Below are positions 61,157 through 64,000 of a DNA stretch of 64,000 nt, in pieces. The DNA is from Pedobacter steynii (GTDB lineage: Bacteria > Bacteroidota > Bacteroidia > Sphingobacteriales > Sphingobacteriaceae). Positions within the stretch are counted from its first letter, which is position 1; the number at the start of each line of letters is the position of its first letter. Made by a program: the position numbers and the translations under genes. The stretch covers positions 434,001-498,000 of the forward strand of contig NZ_FNGY01000003.1 of NCBI RefSeq assembly GCF_900103665.1, written 5' to 3'. The notes under the pieces are model-generated. The model made no database searches and was not told the DNA's origin. It saw only the letters and a list, made by a program, of their open reading frames with translations.

Positions 61157-62461
61157 ATGGAGCAACATTTTCCAAAAGGCAACAAAACCAGAATAGTAAT
61201 TGTAGGCGGAGGATTTGGAGGTATAGAACTGGCAAAAAAATTAAGAAACAAGGATATTGAAATCATCATGGTAGACAAACACAACTACCATACTTTCCAG
61301 CCCCTACTCTACCAGGTGGCTACCGGTGGCCTCGAAGCAGACTCCATTGCATTCCCACTCAGAAAGATTTTTAAAGGTCAAAAGAACCTGACCTTCCGCG
61401 TAGCTGAAGTAAAAAAGGTAAGCCCGGAAAACAACTATATAGCAACCTCCATAGGCACCATTGATTACGACCATCTGGTCCTTGCCACAGGCTCTACCAG
61501 CAATTTCTTCGGAAACACCGAGATCGAAGACAATGCAATGCCGATGAAATCTATCCCTGAAGCATTAAACCTGAGAAGTCTGATTTTGCAGAATTTAGAA
61601 GCGGCACAAATTGCCCCGGATGCCCTTACCGCAAATGAGCTGCTTAGCTTTGTAGTGGTGGGTGGCGGCCCAACGGGCGTGGAGACCGCGGGTGCGATTG
61701 CTGAATTAAAAAAACATGTGCTAAAAAGTGATTATCCGGAACTGGATATCAATAAAGTTCACATTTACCTGATTGAAGGATCTCCCGAATTATTAGGTGC
61801 GATGTCGCCTCAGGCTCAAAAGAAAGCCCACGATTTTCTGACAGAACTCGGCGTCAAAATTATGACAGAGTCCAGAGTTCAGTCTTTTAACGGAAAGGAG
61901 TTGTCACTTGCTGATGGGCAGAAAATACCTTCCTCAAATGTCATCTGGTCTGCCGGAGTTAAAGGCGTCGTTTTAGAGGGCCTAAGCGGGGATGCAGTAG
62001 TTAGGGGAAACCGGCTGAAAGTAAATGAGATCAACAAAGTAGAACACTATGAAAACATTTATGCCATAGGCGATGTAGCAGCAATGATCACGGAAGAATT
62101 TCCGAACGGACATCCTGGCGTAGCCCCTGCCGCAATCCAGCAAGGAAAACTACTGGCAAAAAATCTGTTGAACATCATAGAAAAGAAACCCACAGAAAAC
62201 TTTAAGTATTTTGACAAAGGAGCGATGGCAACCGTTGGAAGAAACCGCGCAGTAGTTGACCTTCATAAGATTAGATTTCAGGGGGTATTCGCATGGTTTA
62301 CCTGGATGTTTGTACATTTGATGACGCTCGTAGGCTTCAGAAATAAACTCGTGGTTTTTGTAAACTGGGTCTGGAGTTATTTTAGTTACGACCGCGGAAC
62401 CCGATTAATCATTCGCCCATACCACAAGAAAGAACAACATGAACCAGCAAAAATCGATTAA
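61157..62461 (+). CDS. ndh: Type II NADH dehydrogenase (NDH-2)
   Basis: 434 aa. Two Rossmann motifs: FAD site RIVIVGGGFGGIELAKKL near the start and NAD(P)H site FVVVGGGPTGVETAGAI at about 172-188. The quinone-side signature FQPLLYQVATGGLE, the ATGS loop, and the late FAD motif IYAIGDVAA are present. The C-terminal ~60 residues have hydrophobic or amphipathic helices (FAWFTWMFVHLMTLVGF) that attach it to the inner membrane. It passes electrons from NADH to the quinone pool without pumping protons. The next gene overlaps it by 23 bases. Confidence 0.94.
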   Translation: MEQHFPKGNKTRIVIVGGGFGGIELAKKLRNKDIEIIMVDKHNYHTFQPLLYQVATGGLEADSIAFPLRKIFKGQKNLTFRVAEVKKVSPENNYIATSIGTIDYDHLVLATGSTSNFFGNTEIEDNAMPMKSIPEALNLRSLILQNLEAAQIAPDALTANELLSFVVVGGGPTGVETAGAIAELKKHVLKSDYPELDINKVHIYLIEGSPELLGAMSPQAQKKAHDFLTELGVKIMTESRVQSFNGKELSLADGQKIPSSNVIWSAGVKGVVLEGLSGDAVVRGNRLKVNEINKVEHYENIYAIGDVAAMITEEFPNGHPGVAPAAIQQGKLLAKNLLNIIEKKPTENFKYFDKGAMATVGRNRAVVDLHKIRFQGVFAWFTWMFVHLMTLVGFRNKLVVFVNWVWSYFSYDRGTRLIIRPYHKKEQHEPAKID

Positions 62462-63302
62462 ATTAATAGAATGCCCAAGGGATGCCATGCAGGGTATCCA
62501 CCACTTCATTGATACCGACCTGAAAGCGGAATACATCAATTTACTATTACAAGTGGGCTTTGACACCATCGATTTTGGCAGTTTTGTTTCTCCAAAAGCC
62601 ATCCCTCAACTCAAGGATACGGCCGAAGTACTCTCCAAACTGGACCTGAGCCAGTCAAAGTCTAAACTGTTAGCCATTGTAGCCAATTTAAGGGGTGTAG
62701 AAGAGGCTGTGAAATATAAAGAGATCAGTTACCTCGGTTTTCCTTTTTCGATCTCTGAGACCTTCCAAATGCGCAACACCAATTCCACGATTGCGGCCTC
62801 ACTGGATACGGTAAAACAAATGCTGGAACTTTGTGACCAAAATGATAAAACTGCAGTGGTTTATTTATCTATGGGTTTCGGAAATCCTTACGGAGATGAA
62901 TGGAACGAGGAAATCGTAGAAAACTGGGCAGGCATACTCGCAGAAAACGGGGTTAAGATTTTATCATTGTCTGATACCACCGGCGTATCCTCTCCCGAAA
63001 AGATAAAAGCAATCTTACCCGGACTGATTGCAAAATTCCCCCAGATAGAAGTAGGCGTCCATTTACACAGTACTCCGGAAACAAGAATTGAAAAAATAGA
63101 GGCTGCCTATGAAAGTGGCTGCTTACGCTTTGACAGTGCATTAAAAGGCTTTGGAGGCTGTCCGATGGCTACTGATGACCTGACAGGAAACCTGGCCACA
63201 GAAGACCTGATCTGGTTCCTGGAAAGCAAAGGAGAAAAACTAAACCTGAATATGGAAAAATGGAAAGCTGCAGTACAGCTCTCCTCAAAAATTTTCCTGT
63301 AA
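62439..63302 (+). CDS. Hydroxymethylglutaryl-CoA lyase-like enzyme
   Basis: 287 aa DRE-TIM barrel enzyme. Seen: IKLIECPRDAMQGI in place of the usual E-x2-RDG/RDA start, metal- and substrate-binding LSDTTGVSSP, VHLHST with the two His ligands, and GFGGCPMA with the catalytic Cys and following DLTGNLATEDLIWFL. The last two are diagnostic for HMG-CoA lyase, which splits HMG-CoA into acetyl-CoA and acetoacetate at the end of leucine breakdown. It begins inside the end of the NDH-2 gene (23-base overlap), so translation is coupled. Confidence 0.9.
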   Translation: MNQQKSIKLIECPRDAMQGIHHFIDTDLKAEYINLLLQVGFDTIDFGSFVSPKAIPQLKDTAEVLSKLDLSQSKSKLLAIVANLRGVEEAVKYKEISYLGFPFSISETFQMRNTNSTIAASLDTVKQMLELCDQNDKTAVVYLSMGFGNPYGDEWNEEIVENWAGILAENGVKILSLSDTTGVSSPEKIKAILPGLIAKFPQIEVGVHLHSTPETRIEKIEAAYESGCLRFDSALKGFGGCPMATDDLTGNLATEDLIWFLESKGEKLNLNMEKWKAAVQLSSKIFL

Positions 63303-63331
63303 TATCATTCCAGGGTAGATCCTTCCGGCTT

Positions 63332-63757
63332 CTACCCTTTTTTAACCATTTTAAAATGTTGAATTCCCGCTTCTTCAAACTGCGGTCCTTCCGCTACAAA
63401 GCCAAACCGGGCATATAAAGGCATAGCCGTTAACTGCGCATTCAAATAAATATAATGCGCATCTTCAGGAAGGTCGGACAACGCAGCGGCAACCAATGCC
63501 TGCCCAATTCGTTTCCCTCTGAATTCCTGCAACACCGCAAACCTTTCCAGCTTATAACCGTTCTCTGTTTTTCTCCAGCGACAAGCGCCGCAAGGTTGAT
63601 TGTCCATCAATGCAAGAAAATGAACCGATTCTTCTTCATGCTCCCATTCCAGTTCAGGCGGGCAATTTTGTTCCTCTACAAAGACCGTCTTTCTGATCGC
63701 GAATACCTTTTCCAGTTCTTCCTTATTCGTTGCCTTATTTACAAACAGTGTTTCCAT
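63332..63757 (-). CDS. GNAT-family N-acetyltransferase
   Basis: 141 aa, single GNAT domain. Seen: FAIRKTVFVEEQNCPPELEWE at the substrate side, CGACRWRKTENGYKLERFAVL, and the acetyl-CoA motif LQEFRGKRIGQALV, ending LYARFGFVAEG. The short ElaA/YjcF-like layout fits small-molecule or protein N-acetylation. Substrate unknown. It is convergent with the HMG-CoA-lyase-like gene, 29 bases apart. Confidence 0.9.
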   Translation of the reverse strand: METLFVNKATNKEELEKVFAIRKTVFVEEQNCPPELEWEHEEESVHFLALMDNQPCGACRWRKTENGYKLERFAVLQEFRGKRIGQALVAAALSDLPEDAHYIYLNAQLTAMPLYARFGFVAEGPQFEEAGIQHFKMVKKG

Positions 63758-64000
63758 ATTTAACAGATTTATACAAATATGCTAAAAATCTAATGGATGG
63801 ATCGTTCCGGAATGGAAACAAGATTAATGACAAAATTTTGAAATTAAATTCATTAAAATATTCAATACATAATTATAATGAATCAATCAGCAAATCATTG
63901 TCATTCAAACACTTGGTTAACACAAAACATCTTTTTAGATTAGAGGAATGTCTTTAATTCAGAGGGGGGATACCTCTGTAATCTTTGTTTTGCAAGCTCA
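63758..64000. other. Terminal intergenic stretch
   Basis: No gene is supported here; a plus-strand frame through 63957 is S/N/K-rich and overlaps the acetyltransferase start. CAGAGG (63960-63965) and CCTCTG (63973-63978) form a small hairpin just before the window ends. Confidence 0.35.

Noticed and set aside
63730..63957. 75-codon plus-strand frame at the window end
   Set aside because: Starts inside the acetyltransferase gene and is S/N/K-rich; most likely chance in AT-rich DNA.

Overview
The window looks like a chromosome segment of a Bacteroidota bacterium, most likely Sphingobacteriaceae and Pedobacter-like. This rests on a SusC/SusD pair, a fused SecDF, a DUF4290 protein, a MurA with Asp at the fosfomycin site, near absence of Shine-Dalgarno sequences, and several exact copies of the Bacteroidota -7 promoter motif TAnnTTTG. 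No tRNA, rRNA, CRISPR array or intact insertion sequence was found. Most of the window is housekeeping chromosome with a few accessory blocks.

Layout. 1-3350: 3' end of a rhamnosidase-like glycoside hydrolase, a tandem-duplicated GT2 protein, a Crp/Fnr-type regulator and a MauE-like membrane protein. 3490-8139: a zinc-homeostasis block. A COG0523 GTPase diverges from MerC-like protein, a 46-aa lipoprotein, an ABC ATPase, a His-rich FtsX-type permease, a DUF3299-like protein and a Fur/Zur repressor. A dyad operator lies midway between two divergent -7 boxes. 8147-14451: SusC-SusD-RidA-M19 dipeptidase operon. 14890-22377: SlyD-type FKBP, YyaL-like protein, dipeptide epimerase, MarR, GH25 lysozyme and M20 dipeptidase. 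Together with the M19 enzyme this suggests peptide or peptidoglycan-peptide turnover. 22595-29996: a gene relic, YdbS/YdbT-like PH proteins, UvrD/PcrA helicase, DUF4290 and MurA. 30091-38256: cysteine synthase/CBS, DprA, RsmG, GT2, Tgt, LptF/G permease and EamA transporter. 39061-48380: an outer-membrane HExxH/beta-propeller protein, LapA-like, OsmC, IspE, ThyA-FolA and SecDF.

The main accessory block is a tightly packed minus-strand operon, 60636 down to 49520. It encodes a Skp/OmpH-like chaperone, a lipoprotein, a giant secreted SpvB/TcB-like protein (1884 aa), an RHS-repeat protein (1366 aa) with a unique C-terminal tail, and a 77-aa membrane protein in the position of an immunity gene. 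This is the best candidate for an undescribed system: a two-shell RHS/Tc-like polymorphic exoprotein with its own periplasmic helpers. The window closes with NDH-2, an HMG-CoA-lyase-like enzyme and a GNAT acetyltransferase.

Other non-coding features are an IS1182-type transposase relic after secDF, a 208-bp imperfect palindrome upstream of thyA, dyad operators upstream of marR and susC, and several strong intrinsic terminators. All functional calls are by reading translated motifs; no database search was run.
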